Source of the DNA: Bolinopsis microptera
Taxonomy: Eukaryota; Ctenophora; Tentaculata; Lobata; Bolinopsidae
Length of the DNA: 64,000 nucleotides
Direction of reading: 5' to 3'
Assembly: GCF_026151205.1 (NCBI RefSeq)
Contig: NC_087082.1
Span: forward strand, 7,137,908 to 7,201,907
Under the pieces are notes generated by a model. It ran no database searches. It had not been told where the DNA came from and saw nothing but the letters and a program-made list of their open reading frames with translations. Shown one piece after another: positions 1 through 12,478 of this stretch; the first letter of the stretch is position 1, and every line of letters starts with the position of its first letter. The translations under genes were made by a program, and so were the position numbers.

Positions 1-610
1 CAACTCTCAAATATAAAACAAGGCGGATGTGTAAGACCCAACGTTTGCACACTGACTTTTGGCCCACCCTGTATTAATAGACTTCTGAGTAGTTCATGAT
101 ATTTATAGACTTCTGAGTAGTTGATATTTATGGAATTATAGGAAGCTTATATGAGTCGAGCTGGTGAGTTGCTTGCGGAGGTGAGAGTAGTAAGTACTAT
201 TAATGGATATCTTTATAAAAGAGCAGGGTAGTAAGTACTACTAATGGGATGAAATCATGTTTTGCTGCTAAATTATTTCCGCCCTAATATCAATGAGCGG
301 TGTCGGGTGTACCACTACCTAGTTTGTAGGTAGTTGTCAAAGATAAAACCACTTCACGCCGAATGGGTGGTAAAAGTTAACACTGAAATGCAGGACTGAG
401 GTAGTTTGATAAAAAAAAAGGTTTCCAAAAAGCGGGTATTACTGATGCTTTAAGCATGGAATATTTTATGCCCGAAAACCCATTTGATGAAGATGATATG
501 GAATATTAGACAATAATCATGTTGATGTAAACATATTTTAACATGTTTACAGCTGATTAAAGACTGCTCTTCTTGCTTACTGTATGAAAAATATATTTAT
601 AAATCATCTG

Positions 611-708
611 CTAAAATTTAAAAAACGTAAAAAAAATGAAAAAAAATTTCAATTTTTGATGGTTTTGATTGTTCAAGTAATGTCCGTCGAAATAAGGTCC
701 GATAAGGT
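611..708. repeat. Dispersed repeat copy A
   Basis: An A-rich then T-rich segment ending in AATGTCCGTC and GGTCCGATAAGGTA recurs at 1398-1535 in the same orientation. The second copy carries about 40 extra bases with additional ATGTCCGTTC units. One copy lies in intron 4 and the other in exon 3/intron 3 flanks of the LDLa gene. It looks like a short interspersed element or segmental duplicate; no coding content was seen. Confidence 0.5.
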
Positions 709-823
709 AGTGGAAAACTATGGAAAACTATCATGTTTGATTAAACGTTTTAAAGTTAAAAGTTAATGGCAAACTCAAAAGTATTTAATGTCAAATTCAA
801 AAAAGAGTTTATTAAAACTCAAC

Positions 824-3146
824 CTGTGCAATTTTCTTCATCTGACCCATCTTCACAATCTGGATCTCCGCCGTCACAAACAAATGATTCCCGAATACAT
901 TGCTCTTGATCCGCGCACTTTACAAATCCTGTGTCACATTCGGCGGCCACTGGTGAAAGTAATCGGTATTAACAAACTTCTGAGTAGTTGATATTAATAG
1001 ACTTTTAATTATGAGTATTTAGTTGATATTAATAAACTTTTAGTTATGAGTATGTAGTTGATACTTATAGACTTCTGAGTAGTTGAGATTAATAAACTTT
1101 TAGTTATGAGTATGTAGTTGATATTTATACACTTCTGTACACTTCTGAAATATGAGTAGTTGATATTGATAGACTTTTAGTTATGACTTTTAGTTAGTCA
1201 TATAGTGTATCAGATGACTTTAATCGTGAGAGGTTTTAATTTAAGTATAGCATCTGATCAACCGACGTAAAGATCACTTATTATCATCGCACCACATGAA
1301 TACATAGCTAGAACAACTTATATGGGTGGGGCGAGACTCTGGAGTTTGGGATACCAATGGGAATTGGCCATTGTGAAACATGGCCAACAGTGCAGGACAA
1401 AATTTAAAAACGTAAAAAAATAATAAAAAATTTCAATTTTTGATGGTTTTGATTGCCTTCTAGCGTTCATATTAATGTCCGTTCACATTTATGTCCGTTC
1501 AAGTAATGTCCGTCCAAATAAGGTCCGATAAGGTATGTGCAAACTTGGTTCCACAGTCAACATTGATTTTTAATCCTGTAAAAACTCTAACCTGCATCAC
1601 CCCCCGAACTTTTCTTTGCAATTACACGATACTCCTTAGACGCCGAGTCGATCGAATTAAACTGCGCATAATCTGTCTGTTTATCCCAGTTTCGCCATCC
1701 ATTAGAACAGTCATCTGCAAACGTAAATTTCAGCTGCTCCAGTCCGTTAACCATGATCTGGAGATGATCGCTGGTCAATATCAACCTCCACGTCTTGGAA
1801 AAAGCAGATACAACTTCTTGGTTTGCTAGGTTAAATGACCTCGGGATGATTGTACAGGAAACCATGCTGTACCTGAAAATCATTTTGGGTTGATTTGCAA
1901 AATTAATAGTGCTAATTAACTATTATAGTTAAAATGAATCAACGATTACATAGTAATATTCATAGTTTCTTACATATTTTTTCCTTGCAAATTTAATTCA
2001 TAAGATTTATAATGTAATGGATTTACTCCTTCTTTCTTTTACTCTCCATCCTTATGGCTTCTGTATCCGCGGTCCACTCCTATTATTTCCTTTTACTAGG
2101 TATCTAATTTAACGTAAACTCTCAGCGAGTGAGCGAGAGATGGACAGCTCCACCTAGCTTAGTTTAAATTAGATTCCACACATTTAGAATTGTACCTTAT
2201 TAGCTTTACTTAATAGGGTGCCATATTCGGTCCCACTATATCACTCGCCAAGAATTTAAAAGTTTTTCACATATAAGGCGTCTTAGCGGGAGCGGCCAAA
2301 TATAAATTTTTGTGTTTACTAGCCTCATAACCTGTCACGTGACCTGATAACCTGTCAAGTGACCTGATAACCTGTCACGTGACCTGATAACCTATCACGT
2401 GACCTGATAACCTGTCACATGACCTGATAACCTGTCACGTGACCTGATAACTCCTCAGAGAGCATTTTATCATTATATTTGTCATAATGGCTATAAAATA
2501 CATCTCATGGCGCATGATAGTGCCAAATATTCAAATGATTTATTGGGACCGCGGGATTAAGCCAGTTAAATTAGATTCAACCGAAACTGTACCATTAAAA
2601 ACATGAACACCTACCCTCTTTTAGTTAGTCTTTAGTTTTACCTTTATTAAGTCTTTACCTGCTTACTGTAACTAATATAATTTGTAATTATATCGTTATA
2701 CATACGAGACAACTGAGGATGATCCTGTCAACTGCAGGAAAAGTGTACCCAGCGGAGTGGACCCAGAATCTTCGTACCATCCAACAGCTAATATCGTATT
2801 GCCTGTCAAACCCTCCGTCTTTATTTCCAAATCGGACTCACCAGAATTGAATTGAAAATATTGATTGTTGACCTCCGTCCAGCCTGAGAAGAATTTGAGT
2901 TTCAATACTATTATTAAATATGGAAACGGTCTCTGAATAAACTTTTCATAAGCGTCTCCTTGCAGGAATGTGTTGTTCATAGTTGAAAAATGAAAAGTGA
3001 AAAATGACTGCAATGATCTTTATTCTAGCTTTATAGTATGTGAAACTGCTTATAGTTATATGAAAATACGAACCTTCTTCAGCTGCCTGAGTACTGACAT
3101 CAACTACCAGCCCCAATATGGCAGCTAGCGCCACTATTAACTTCAT
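824..3146 (-). CDS. Secreted protein with LDL-receptor class A module (5' part, gene runs off left edge)
   Basis: Minus-strand gene assembled from four exons. Exon 1 (3146-3074) encodes a 24-residue hydrophobic signal peptide beginning MKLIVALAAILGL. Exon 2 (2958-2702) begins GDAYEKF in the matching phase. Exon 3 (1872-1592) contains TWRLILTSDHLQIMVNG and DSASKEYRVI. Exon 4 (949-824, phase 1 at both ends) is a complete LDLa module: six cysteines, an FVCDGG core and the acidic calcium-binding signature DCEDGSDEENC. Exons 3 and 4 join in phase. Exons 2 and 3 do not (phase 0 into phase 2), so an exon is missing between them or the exon 2 donor is wrong. I do not recognise the exon 2-3 domain. 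LDLa modules normally bind calcium and ligands outside the cell. The rest of the gene lies left of the window. A splice-acceptor-like TTCAG lies 2 nt before the ATG. The LDLa call is secure; the gene model is partial. Confidence 0.62.
965..1195. repeat. Degenerate AT-rich minisatellite
   Basis: Imperfect units of about 30-35 bp containing AGTTGATATT and TAGACTTTTAGTTATGAGTA or GACTTCTGAGTAG, repeated about six times. Related single units occur at 70-130. The repeat is intronic to the LDLa gene. Confidence 0.6.
1398..1535. repeat. Dispersed repeat copy B
   Basis: Second copy of the element at 611-708, with an internal expansion of the ATGTCCGTTC motif (three to four copies). It lies in the intron between the LDLa exon and the exon before it. 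Confidence 0.5.
2325..2451. repeat. 20-bp minisatellite containing CACGTG
   Basis: About six tandem copies of a 20-bp unit, ATAACCTGTCACGTGACCTG, with single-base variants. Most units carry the palindrome GTCACGTGAC, the optimal bHLH-zip (USF/MITF/TFE-type) E-box. The repeat lies in the LDLa gene intron between 1873 and 2701. Whether it binds anything is inference. Confidence 0.75.
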
Positions 3147-3207
3147 CTCTGAACTATTTTCGCTGTACAATTTAATCCTATGTAAAAGTTTGGGATTTAA
3201 AAAATTG

Positions 3208-3312
3208 AACACCAGGGTGAAGATTAAGTCCCCTATACATCAGGGTGATGATTAAGTCCCCTATACACCATGGTGATGATTGAGGACCCTATAAACCAGG
3301 GTGATGATTATT
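3208..3312. repeat. Short tandem repeat upstream of the LDLa gene
   Basis: Three to four copies of a roughly 31-bp unit, ACCAGGGTGATGATTAAGTC plus CCCTATAC, immediately upstream of the LDLa gene start on the minus strand. Confidence 0.6.
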
Positions 3313-6280
3313 GTCCAGTGTCCATTACCAGTGACTTGTTGACAATTCTTAACCTTAACCAAACAAAAATTTAGACTATCTTAATTTCCGATAAAGTAAT
3401 TATAATTGCAGTGAAAAGTAGTGCGACTAGACCCAAGAAGTCTACCAAACTATAATAGAAATAAGCGATCACTATGCTAAAACGAATGAAATATCATTTA
3501 TACGTGTGATTTTGTCTCCGTAGTAAAATACATTAAAAACAAAATGATTCTATCATATATTCATTTAAAATATTCTATCATGCATATGGAGTTCAACAAA
3601 AATTCATTCACATGCTTCACTATCAAAACATTTCGTTACGCACTTTATAGTGACCAATCACAACATCTGCGCAGTGGACCTCCACACTGTTAAACTTAGG
3701 TTCTAGCGCAGTTGACTTCATTTTAACGATGACTTATTGAAATTAGGTTTATCGTGAACCCTGCAAACTGCATTCAAGTAGATCTCAAATGCCGCTATTA
3801 TCCTATTTAGTTTAGTAGTAAAATAAAATTATTTATATTTGTTGATATTCATGGCCTTTCTACTGCTTCAGCAATAATTTATTGTTTATCCTCAACAGAC
3901 GAATAAGCGGCAAGCACTTTGGTCAGAATAAACTTACTCGCTGGCCAGCATGCACATACGCTCGTATGTGCATTTCACGTACGCGTCATGAACAATGAAG
4001 CTTCTTTTATTTGAGGTGCTTCATTTTAATACTGTGAATGAAGTGAATAAAAATCCAACAAAATCATTGGTTCACAATTATTATGTTTTTAAATTGTACT
4101 TATAATTATATTGTTCGTGGTAATACTAATATGTCATCGCTAATTAAAATTTAATATTCTTAGAACTGCTACTTCTTCGTATTTGCGGGAAAGTAATATT
4201 ACTTCAGCCTCATTGCTCATGGACGGATTCATTTTAAGAATCGGTCAATTACAATATTGCTTGAAAAAGATTTTATGGATAAAACGGTCTTAGCAGTGAC
4301 AATTTTTGTCTGTTCAACATTTATAATTTGTTCTCACCCTATCCCACCGCCTCAGGTATTTTACGTGATATATGTATGTATATTGTATGTGATCCCTAAC
4401 AAATGACTGATTCGAGGATAAGTAATAAATATGAGGAGCACTCAATAGATTCAATAGGTAGGCACTGATATATGATCTAAAAGTAAATCAAATTTATCAA
4501 CTATATCAATACAATACAACAATATCAATATGTTTTTAATCAACATATTCGGACGCCTTAAAATTTAAATAATGCACGATTGAAATTAAACACGCTTCAG
4601 TTTTTTAGTGCAAATTATAAATTATACCATACGTATACGGTTGTACTGTAGCAGAACAATTTATAGCATATTTTATCGATTACAATGTTGACACACAGAC
4701 GCTGTATTATACCAGTCAGCGGGACAAGTCTAGAGAAGCGTTTAAAGAAAAGCGAAGAAAAAAAACGTGTTTTCATGTTCAGCGACTCTATTTCATCGTG
4801 CATGGAATTTGAGGAATCACATGTATCAAACTATGTATGGCCAGCAAAACATTAACTATTTTATTTAAACCAGAATGATTTCCTTTTTATTTTTACATTT
4901 CTTGGAAACAGGATAGCTGCAGTTTATTGATTTTCAAAGAACAGAAAATAAAAATATTCTGGTCAGCCTCAGAGATAGTCTAAAATTACTGGCTCAAAGA
5001 TATATATCAATATGTCATCCCCGTACGTGGCATTCGACACAAATTTTCTGAGATGCTTCTTGGTTGTATTTGAGTCTGACTAATAAAAATTCATCAACGG
5101 TGAATTTGAAATTGTTGCTTGTAATGTGTACGTGATAATTTGTTAAACGTTAGTCGTCATTGCTGATGTTCCATCTACACGTACAAGTTAAAAAAAGATT
5201 ATTGGTAAATGCGAGCGTGCTAAATCACTCTACAATCGATTTTCGAGATTGTTCTTAAAGGGCCCCGACAGTTGAAACTAACTTCAGTCGGTGTATTTAC
5301 GTACGCTGATTCCGAATCACCCCTCATGACATAATAGGATTAAAATGCTCCCCTGACGAGATATTGGCGAAAAACTGTCTCGATCACGTGATATGACCGT
5401 ATAAGGAAGTTAGTCTAATTTCTCGTTAGGGTTATAGTTTCAGCAAAATCAAATGCTTTTGTTAAGGATTGGGTTAGGGTTAGGGTTGGGATCAGATTAG
5501 AGGGTTAGGGTTTCGAATAGTCGTTCAGGACTAGTTCTCTATAGCTAGAGAACGGGTTGAAAAAGTCACGTGAAAGACGAAAGTCGAGTGTAGAGTGATT
5601 AATCATCATCCTGGTAAATGCCAACATTGAACATGTACCGCAGGCAAGGACAAAAATAAATTGCGACGTGTCCGGAATTACGATTTGACCTATTCTCCGC
5701 GACAAATCGTGAATTTTCTCATTTCCTCGACAAATCTCTCATTTTCATTTAACATCTGAGGGCCAAATAGTACGTTTTTCTATTAGGGAGTGTTCAGTTC
5801 ACGCACTTCACAAATCACGTCAGCAAATTTTTTTCGTCATTTTTGGCCACGATCCGAAGATCATATCTCGAGAGACAGACACGGAAAAAAATTCGGTTCA
5901 TTTTGATCAGGGTAGCATAGAAAACGTGGTTTCCAGGAAAACTTTGGAAAATGTTTGACTTTTTGGAAATCATACTTTGAGTGGAGGTAGTGGTACTGGT
6001 ACGGACAAAAATATTTTTTTGCTCATAATGATCAGAATTTAGGGTAGAATTCACATGCCAACTTTGTTATATATGTCTTCTTATCTCCTCTTAATTATCT
6101 AAGCTTCATCTCTTCATTTCTTCATCCAGACCTACATCAATCCTTATCAGTATCACTCTACAGCCACAACGATAACAATTCCTAATATATTATATAACCT
6201 GAGTACGAAAGAATATTTCACCATTTCAACATGATTATATTACGTTAAAATATACAGGCTACCTGGCTACGTCTGCAGTC

Positions 6281-6736
6281 CAGTCTGCACGCCGCCGCGT
6301 TTTTACAAAATCGGCGGCGATGAGGCCAAAACTTGCGGCGGCGGCGCGTGGCCCCTTGGCACTTGTAGTTTTGACTCAGTCGAACATAAATGCAGTCTCT
6401 GTACCGGTACGGGGTGGGCCTCAAAATAATGCTTTGGCTTCTGCAGTTTCAGTTTGAGTTTATGGTTGATTTATTTTAACGTGAATGGTTAAGAAAATGC
6501 CCAAGCATGCTACAATCTTACAATCCACAATAACATGTAACATTGCATGTTCCATAGCTGATGACATCAGACATATCGATACAGGATTGATAAATTAATT
6601 TAATTATACCGATGGAAGATATTTCAAAATTCTCAAAATAAAATGTTCACGCCGCCGCTGATTTATTCTTCGGCGTGGCGGCGTGAGCAAAAACTCGGTG
6701 TGGCGCGGCGTTAATCGGCGGCGGCGTGCACCACTG
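6281..6736. mobile_element. GC-rich MITE, hAT-like ends
   Basis: A 456-bp segment starts CAGTCTGCACGCCGCCGCG and ends with the reverse complement of CAGTGGTGCACGCCGCCGCC. Inverted GCCGCC-rich arms stand out from AT-rich surroundings, and further inverted copies (ATCGGCGGCG) lie just inside. CAGTG-type ends are typical of hAT elements. The flanking octamers are similar but not identical (TCTGCAGT and TCGGCAGC), so a target-site duplication is unproven. No transposase remains. Confidence 0.45.
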
Positions 6737-7671
6737 TCGGCAGCTGTATACAAATAGATTAAGAAATATCCAAGTTTGACTTACCAATTGTTTTCGGAAC
6801 TGGAACTACCAAAATTACTACATCTTTTATTCGGTCAATAACCTGCACTGAATTTGTGATATTTTTTTCTGAAACAAATGAAATATTTTATTCTATTTTG
6901 CTTTTCCTTATCAATGTACGTGACGTTTCACATGTTCTACTACATTCTTTGCTTGCTAACTCAGTTTTCATTCAGTCTCGAAAAGTTGGTCATGAATTTT
7001 TTCGATATGATACATTTAAATTTACTTAAGGCCCCCAAACCACGTGGTTAAACACCAAATTAAATTCAAATAGTCCACGTTTCCGAGCAACCGAAATTTA
7101 GCTAGCACATGATCAAAGGTGTAAAATGAGACATTCAGTTTTTTAGGCGGCCGAGCTGTGATATTGATATCCTGCTGATAAATTGAGGCATTGTTTTGTC
7201 CTTTTCTTTTTATAGAATGTTGACTTTAAATACTTAACAAGACTCGTGAGTAAACCCCTCAGGGGCTCCCAAGCGGGGGCTTTACTTTAATTTGATTAAA
7301 GAAAACCTTAAACTGTGAATCCGATATGCTGTCGAGATAGTTGAAAGCAATTTGATGTTCGATTGCTGCAACTGAAGCCGTAATTTAAGAGCTGCAAACA
7401 GTGATGACGCGGTCAATTTGATAAGCTTTAAAATGAAATGCGTATTTTAGAATTAGAAAGGTTAAAATATCCGCCACAACTTAATTTTGTGATGTAAGAT
7501 CCCGTCATTATCATAAACTTTAAATAAATCAATCCTTGTAAAAATAGTTTTGTAGACCATCTTAACTGTTAGCCCGTAACTAGTTATGCTTATACAAAAT
7601 ACTACCATAATGTTATTGGTATAAATGGGAAAGCAAATTTGTATTGTACATTTACCTGGGAGCAGTGAGAG

Positions 7672-8306
7672 GGGTAAGTTAGGAGGGGTAAGTTAGGAGG
7701 GGTAAGTTAGGAGGGGTAAGTTAGGAAGGGTAAGTTGGGAGGGGTAAGTTAGGAGGGGTAAGTTAGGAGGGGTAAGTTAGGAAGGGTAAGTTGGGAGGGG
7801 TAAGTTAGGAGGGGTTAGTAAGGAGGGGTAAGTTAGGAGGGGTTAGTAAGGAGGGGTAAGTTAGGATGGGTAAGTTAGGAGGGGTAAGTTAGGAGGGGTA
7901 AGTTAGGAAGGGTAAGTTGGGAGGGGTAAGTTAGGAGGGGTAAGTTGGGAGGGGTAAGTTAGGAGGGGTTAGTAAGGAGGGGTAAGTTAGGATGGGTAAG
8001 TTAGGAGGGGTAAGTTAGGAGGGGTAAGTTAGGAAGGGTAAGTTGGGAGGGGTAAGTTAGGAGGGGTAAGTTGGGAGGGGTAAGTTAGGAGGGGTAAGTT
8101 AGGAGGGGTAAGTTAGGAGGGGTAAGTTAGGAGGTGTAAGTTAGGAGGGGTAAGTTAGGAGGGGTAAGTTAGGTGGGGTAACGGGGGTAAGTTATGAGGG
8201 GTAAGTTAGAAGGGATAAGAGGGGTAAGAGGGGTAAGAGGGGTAAGAGGGGTAAGAGGGGTAAGAGGGGTAAGAGGGGTAAGAGGGGTAAGAGGGGTAAG
8301 TTAGGA
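7672..8306. repeat. 15-bp minisatellite, GGGGTAAGTTAGGAG family
   Basis: About 630 bp of tandem GGGGTAAGTTAGGAG units with variants (GGGAGG, GGAAGG, GGGGTTAGTAAGGA). The right end collapses to a 9-bp GGGGTAAGA ladder. Higher-order repetition is visible: the block near 7690-7800 recurs near 7880-7990 and 7995-8090. The unit contains GGTAAGT, a consensus 5' splice donor, dozens of times on the plus strand. Confidence 0.92.
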
Positions 8307-9140
8307 TTAAGTTATTTAGATTAATGGTTTGTGATATGAACCATTTGCATTCTGCTAAATATAGCTTTAAATTCCGTTAATCATCACACGTGAAATACTC
8401 ACAAAAACTTGCTTGATTTGAACTGTACGTGAGTATCACAATTTCAAAACGATTCAATTGGTAGTGGAATACAGAAGTATCAAAATTATATTTACCTGGG
8501 GACCCCAGAGATTGGACGGAATGACAGGCTGAGCGCCGCCCACTAATCTTATATCACTATCAGCTCACAATGGGGACAATAATTATAATACATGCCTGGA
8601 TCTGACTGGGGAACGAGAAACTCGTATAATTATATATAACATACACATATAATTATATCCGTGCATAATTTTAAACACCCACAATTCTAACCGTGTGAAA
8701 TATAACCGTGTGAATTGTAAGCCATTATAAGGTAGTCTTTAACACCAAATGTACATTGTTCAAACAACCTAATCAGACTTATTTAGACGGCCCTAATAGC
8801 CAGCGGTGCCAATTCGTCTCAAAATTTGTAAAGTTTCTCTCAAGAACGAAATTGTTCCTCAATAGTTTACTGATCAATGCTTGCTACCCACCATTTGAGT
8901 TTGACCAAAATAATAAACCAACTGTATTTTAGCGGCAAAAATGGTTATTCAATTAATTGGACTACAGTCAGTACTATGATAAATGGATAATGAAAAATAT
9001 TGATCTAATTCATAAAAATATACTTATTTTATTCCTCACCAGCATCTTTGACTGCCAAGTGCCATGCATTTTCCAACCTCTTGAACATAAACCAATGAAC
9101 ATTGTTCCGATGTCGTACAAAAATAGATATCGTTGACTCG

Positions 9141-9525
9141 AACTAAAGTCAACTAAAGTCAACTAAAGTCAACTAAAGTCAACTAAAGTCAACTAAAGTC
9201 AACTAAAGTCAACTAAAGTCAACTAAAGTCAACTAAAGTCAACTAAAGTCAACTAAAGTCAACTAAAGTCAACTAAAGTCAACTAAAGTCAACTAAAGTC
9301 AACTAAAGTCAACTAAAGTCAACTAAAGTCAACTAAAGTCAACTAAAGTCAACTAAAGTCAACTAAAGTCAACTAAAGTCAACTAAAGTCAACTAAAGTC
9401 AACTAAAGTCAACTAAAGTCAACTAAAGTCAACCAAAGTCAACTAAAGTCAACTAAAGTCAACTAAAGTCAACTTAAGTCAACTAAAGTCAACTAAAGTC
9501 AACTAAAGTCAACTAAAATCAACTA
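9141..9525. repeat. 10-bp satellite, AACTAAAGTC
   Basis: About 38 nearly perfect tandem copies of AACTAAAGTC. Only a handful of single-base variants occur, all near the right end (AACCAAAGTC, AACTTAAGTC, AACTAAAATC). Near-perfect identity indicates recent expansion. Confidence 0.97.
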
Positions 9526-9787
9526 GTACTGTAATTATAGTAGTACTGTATAACAGTAGTACTATAATATTATAATACTTACAAGTCAGAGTTGTTGACT
9601 GGATTAGGAGCCGCTCACTACATCATACATCTGTAAAGTTGGGTAAAATCTTATACCAGACACGACCGGTATTTGTTGATGAGGAGGATTGAGTTAAGTA
9701 GTTGGGGGCGCAGGTCAGGACCCCTCAGGGTGAACAAACCTTTTACAATTAGGATATTGTTACTCTGTTCAACACACACTATAACTC

Positions 9788-9946
9788 TCGCATCGTGTCC
9801 ACCTTGCCGAATGTTTGCACAACTTCAAGCTGAACTTGGTAATGCACCAACCGTGTTATGACGTCACACCACGTGTTATGACGTCACACCACGTGTCCAC
9901 CTTGCCAAATGTTCGCACAACTTCAAGCTGAACTTGGTAATGCGAC
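9788..9946. repeat. Duplicated segment around a two-copy CRE/E-box repeat
   Basis: A segment reading GTGTCCACCTTGCC...GAACTTGGTAATGC occurs at about 9797-9843 and again at about 9892-9943. Between the copies are two tandem units of GTTATGACGTCACACCACGT (9855-9895). The same 20-mer is expanded in the AAR2 intron near 43372-43637. Confidence 0.75.
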
Positions 9947-12289
9947 CAGGCTGAGGATCTGAAAGTTTTGGTTTTAATTTACAATGTAATTTATCAATGA
10001 ACTGAAGATGGACTAGAGCGCGATCCTTATCACATCCTATGCATGTCTGACTAATACCATACCCTAATATTTCAATTTTTCAAGGCGGTTTGAATCATAT
10101 CGAGGGATTTTGTCAGTTTGACAAATTCAGACCGTGTTAGTCAAGCAATCGCTGGACCGTACACCAGCCCTCCCCAATCGTGGGATCTGGTCCTGTGATA
10201 AGAAGCACGTCCCAAATATTATGTCTAATAATTAGTTTGTAAACACCATGATACACCCTAATTGTGATCCTATCCCTCCGTTGCCATGGTATCGTCAAGT
10301 AGATGATATCAATATGTAGATAGTTTTGCAGGGTTATACCCCCATTATTCCTCCCTCACAGCCTAATTTAGTCACGTGATCAGGTGCTATCATGTAACAT
10401 TGAATCCAAACACGTGTCGTGACGTATCCTGTGTGACCTGCACGTGTTCAACTAATCTACTGCTAGTGTAGAGCTAGAAGTCAAAATATTTCAATACTTA
10501 GGGGGAAATAATTTATCTTCATTATCGAAATCGCGCTTGAAAATCCCACGCCGTGCTAAATAAAAGCAATACCTCCACTTCCTAACCAACACGTGCAGAA
10601 CTTGTTAATGCACGTGTTCAAATAGTCCGGCTCATCTCGTGCCAAGGACTCTCCCACTTCCCATTTTATTGACTGAATGTTAACGTGAACCCTAATTAAT
10701 TCCGCAATAAAACAACACAGTGCCAATAGTGGCGTGTGTCAAAGGTGGACTCACCCCGACGTTGTGACAAATATCGTTAATTAATATTAGTTGACACTTG
10801 TACTCTAGTAGCAGGGCATAGTTGAATTGACAACACCGCTTGTAAAATCAATCCCTCTATAGAAAATAAGTACAGGAGAAATGTGGCTCTGGGAGCTATT
10901 TATCAACCGCTTACTGACCATTTGACATACAAAGGACGCTCTATGCGAATTTTTCCTGGTCAAAGATCGAGACACTACAAGAATCATAATCATCCAATAC
11001 GCTCATTTCTTGCGAACTACAAGTTCATCTCAAGTTAATATCATACAACTGGAAGATTTTATTTCATCACTTTTCATGGAACGGGACTAGAACGGATTTA
11101 CGTCCGTTTGGGACCGGGTATTATTGGACAGCGACGGCCGAAATATCGGAAAGTTTCGTAGTGACATCTACTAGTAGGATATCTTACTAAATCATCCCAA
11201 ATTCAATGACTCGTGTTACTCCTGTGTTAGTCTCTCCTGTTATAGTCAATAATCTTGTTAAAAATAACACTGTCAGTCCTAAAAACTGCAAATATGACCA
11301 GTTACATGTCACTGTAATCATGATATGTTTTAGCGTGTCACTGATATCATGATATGCAATATCACTCACGACCTAGCCCACTGTATTGTCCAGGTCAGAG
11401 AATAGCTGAACCCTCTATCTGAAGAGAAGGTGCGTGCACTGTCAGTTGTCACCAGTAAAAAGGGTCCAGCTGTAGTTCTCCTCTTGGGCGTCCCTGAACC
11501 CTGGGGCCATCATGTTTACACGCTAATGTTTTGTTGCAAGTTTTTTTTCTCCCCTTGGGGTGTATGTCTCTTGCCTTGGATTATAACTGCTTTCAAAGCA
11601 TGTGTCACGTGACTCATGTTGTTAAGGCCCAATAATTGGCCAACAATCCAAGTTGTGGAGGTGGTCAGCAGATCTTATCCCGGAAACGTCAGCTACTTTG
11701 ACAGTGTCTGTAGAAAGGTGCAATTGGAAATGTGATAGTGGCTGAAACATCGGCTGTCAGAATTGATAAGGTCGTTAGGAGTTCGTGTCCCACGTGACCT
11801 GTCTCGTGTCACCATAGCAACACCACGTGACTAAACAGCTTGTCTTATCTTCCTGTCTCGCTCCCTAATTACAGTTCCCTGTTCGGGTCTCTCCTATCAC
11901 ATATCAGTGAATCAAATATAGTAAATTAATTGACTCTCAACAAAACAAACAAAGGCAACAATTAGAGTCGAAATAAACATTCCCAAAGAAAAAAAAAGCC
12001 CTTCAAGAAATTCAAGTGCAAAACGTAAAAAATTGTTCTGTCAAATGCTTCAGTATCAAGCCGGAAAAAGGAAACGAAATATGCATTTCGCAACATTTTG
12101 TTTTTCTTATCGACACAATTACAAAAACAAGTTAGTTCCGACATAGTAGTAGTAGTTGTGGTTTAAAGTCTGAGTAAATACTTTATTACAGCTGGCGGAG
12201 ATGAGGGTAGGAATCCTACCGTAGGATTCAGAAGCAGCTAGGAAAATGTAGTGGGGAACATTTCGAGATTTCAACCTTTTAACCGACCG

Positions 12290-12478
12290 ATGAAGGGTTA
12301 GTACCACCTACACCCCTGGTTAGTACCACCTTCACCCCTGGTTAGTACCACCTTCACCCCTGGTTAGTACCACCTACACCCCTGGTTAGTACCACCTTCA
12401 CCCTGGTTAGTACCACCTACACCCCTGGTTAGTACCACCTACACCCTGGTTAGTACCACCTACACCCCTGGTTAGTAC
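12290..12478. repeat. 22-bp minisatellite, GGTTAGTACCACCTACACCCCT
   Basis: About eight tandem copies of a 21-22 bp unit GGTTAGTACCACCTACACCC, alternating CTACACC and CTTCACC variants. Confidence 0.93.

Noticed and set aside
5465..5516. Telomere-like TTAGGG units
   Set aside because: Only three to four scattered units; too short for a telomere or clear interstitial telomeric array.
9141..9525. CRISPR-like regular repeat
   Set aside because: No spacers; it is a pure 10-bp head-to-tail satellite in animal DNA.
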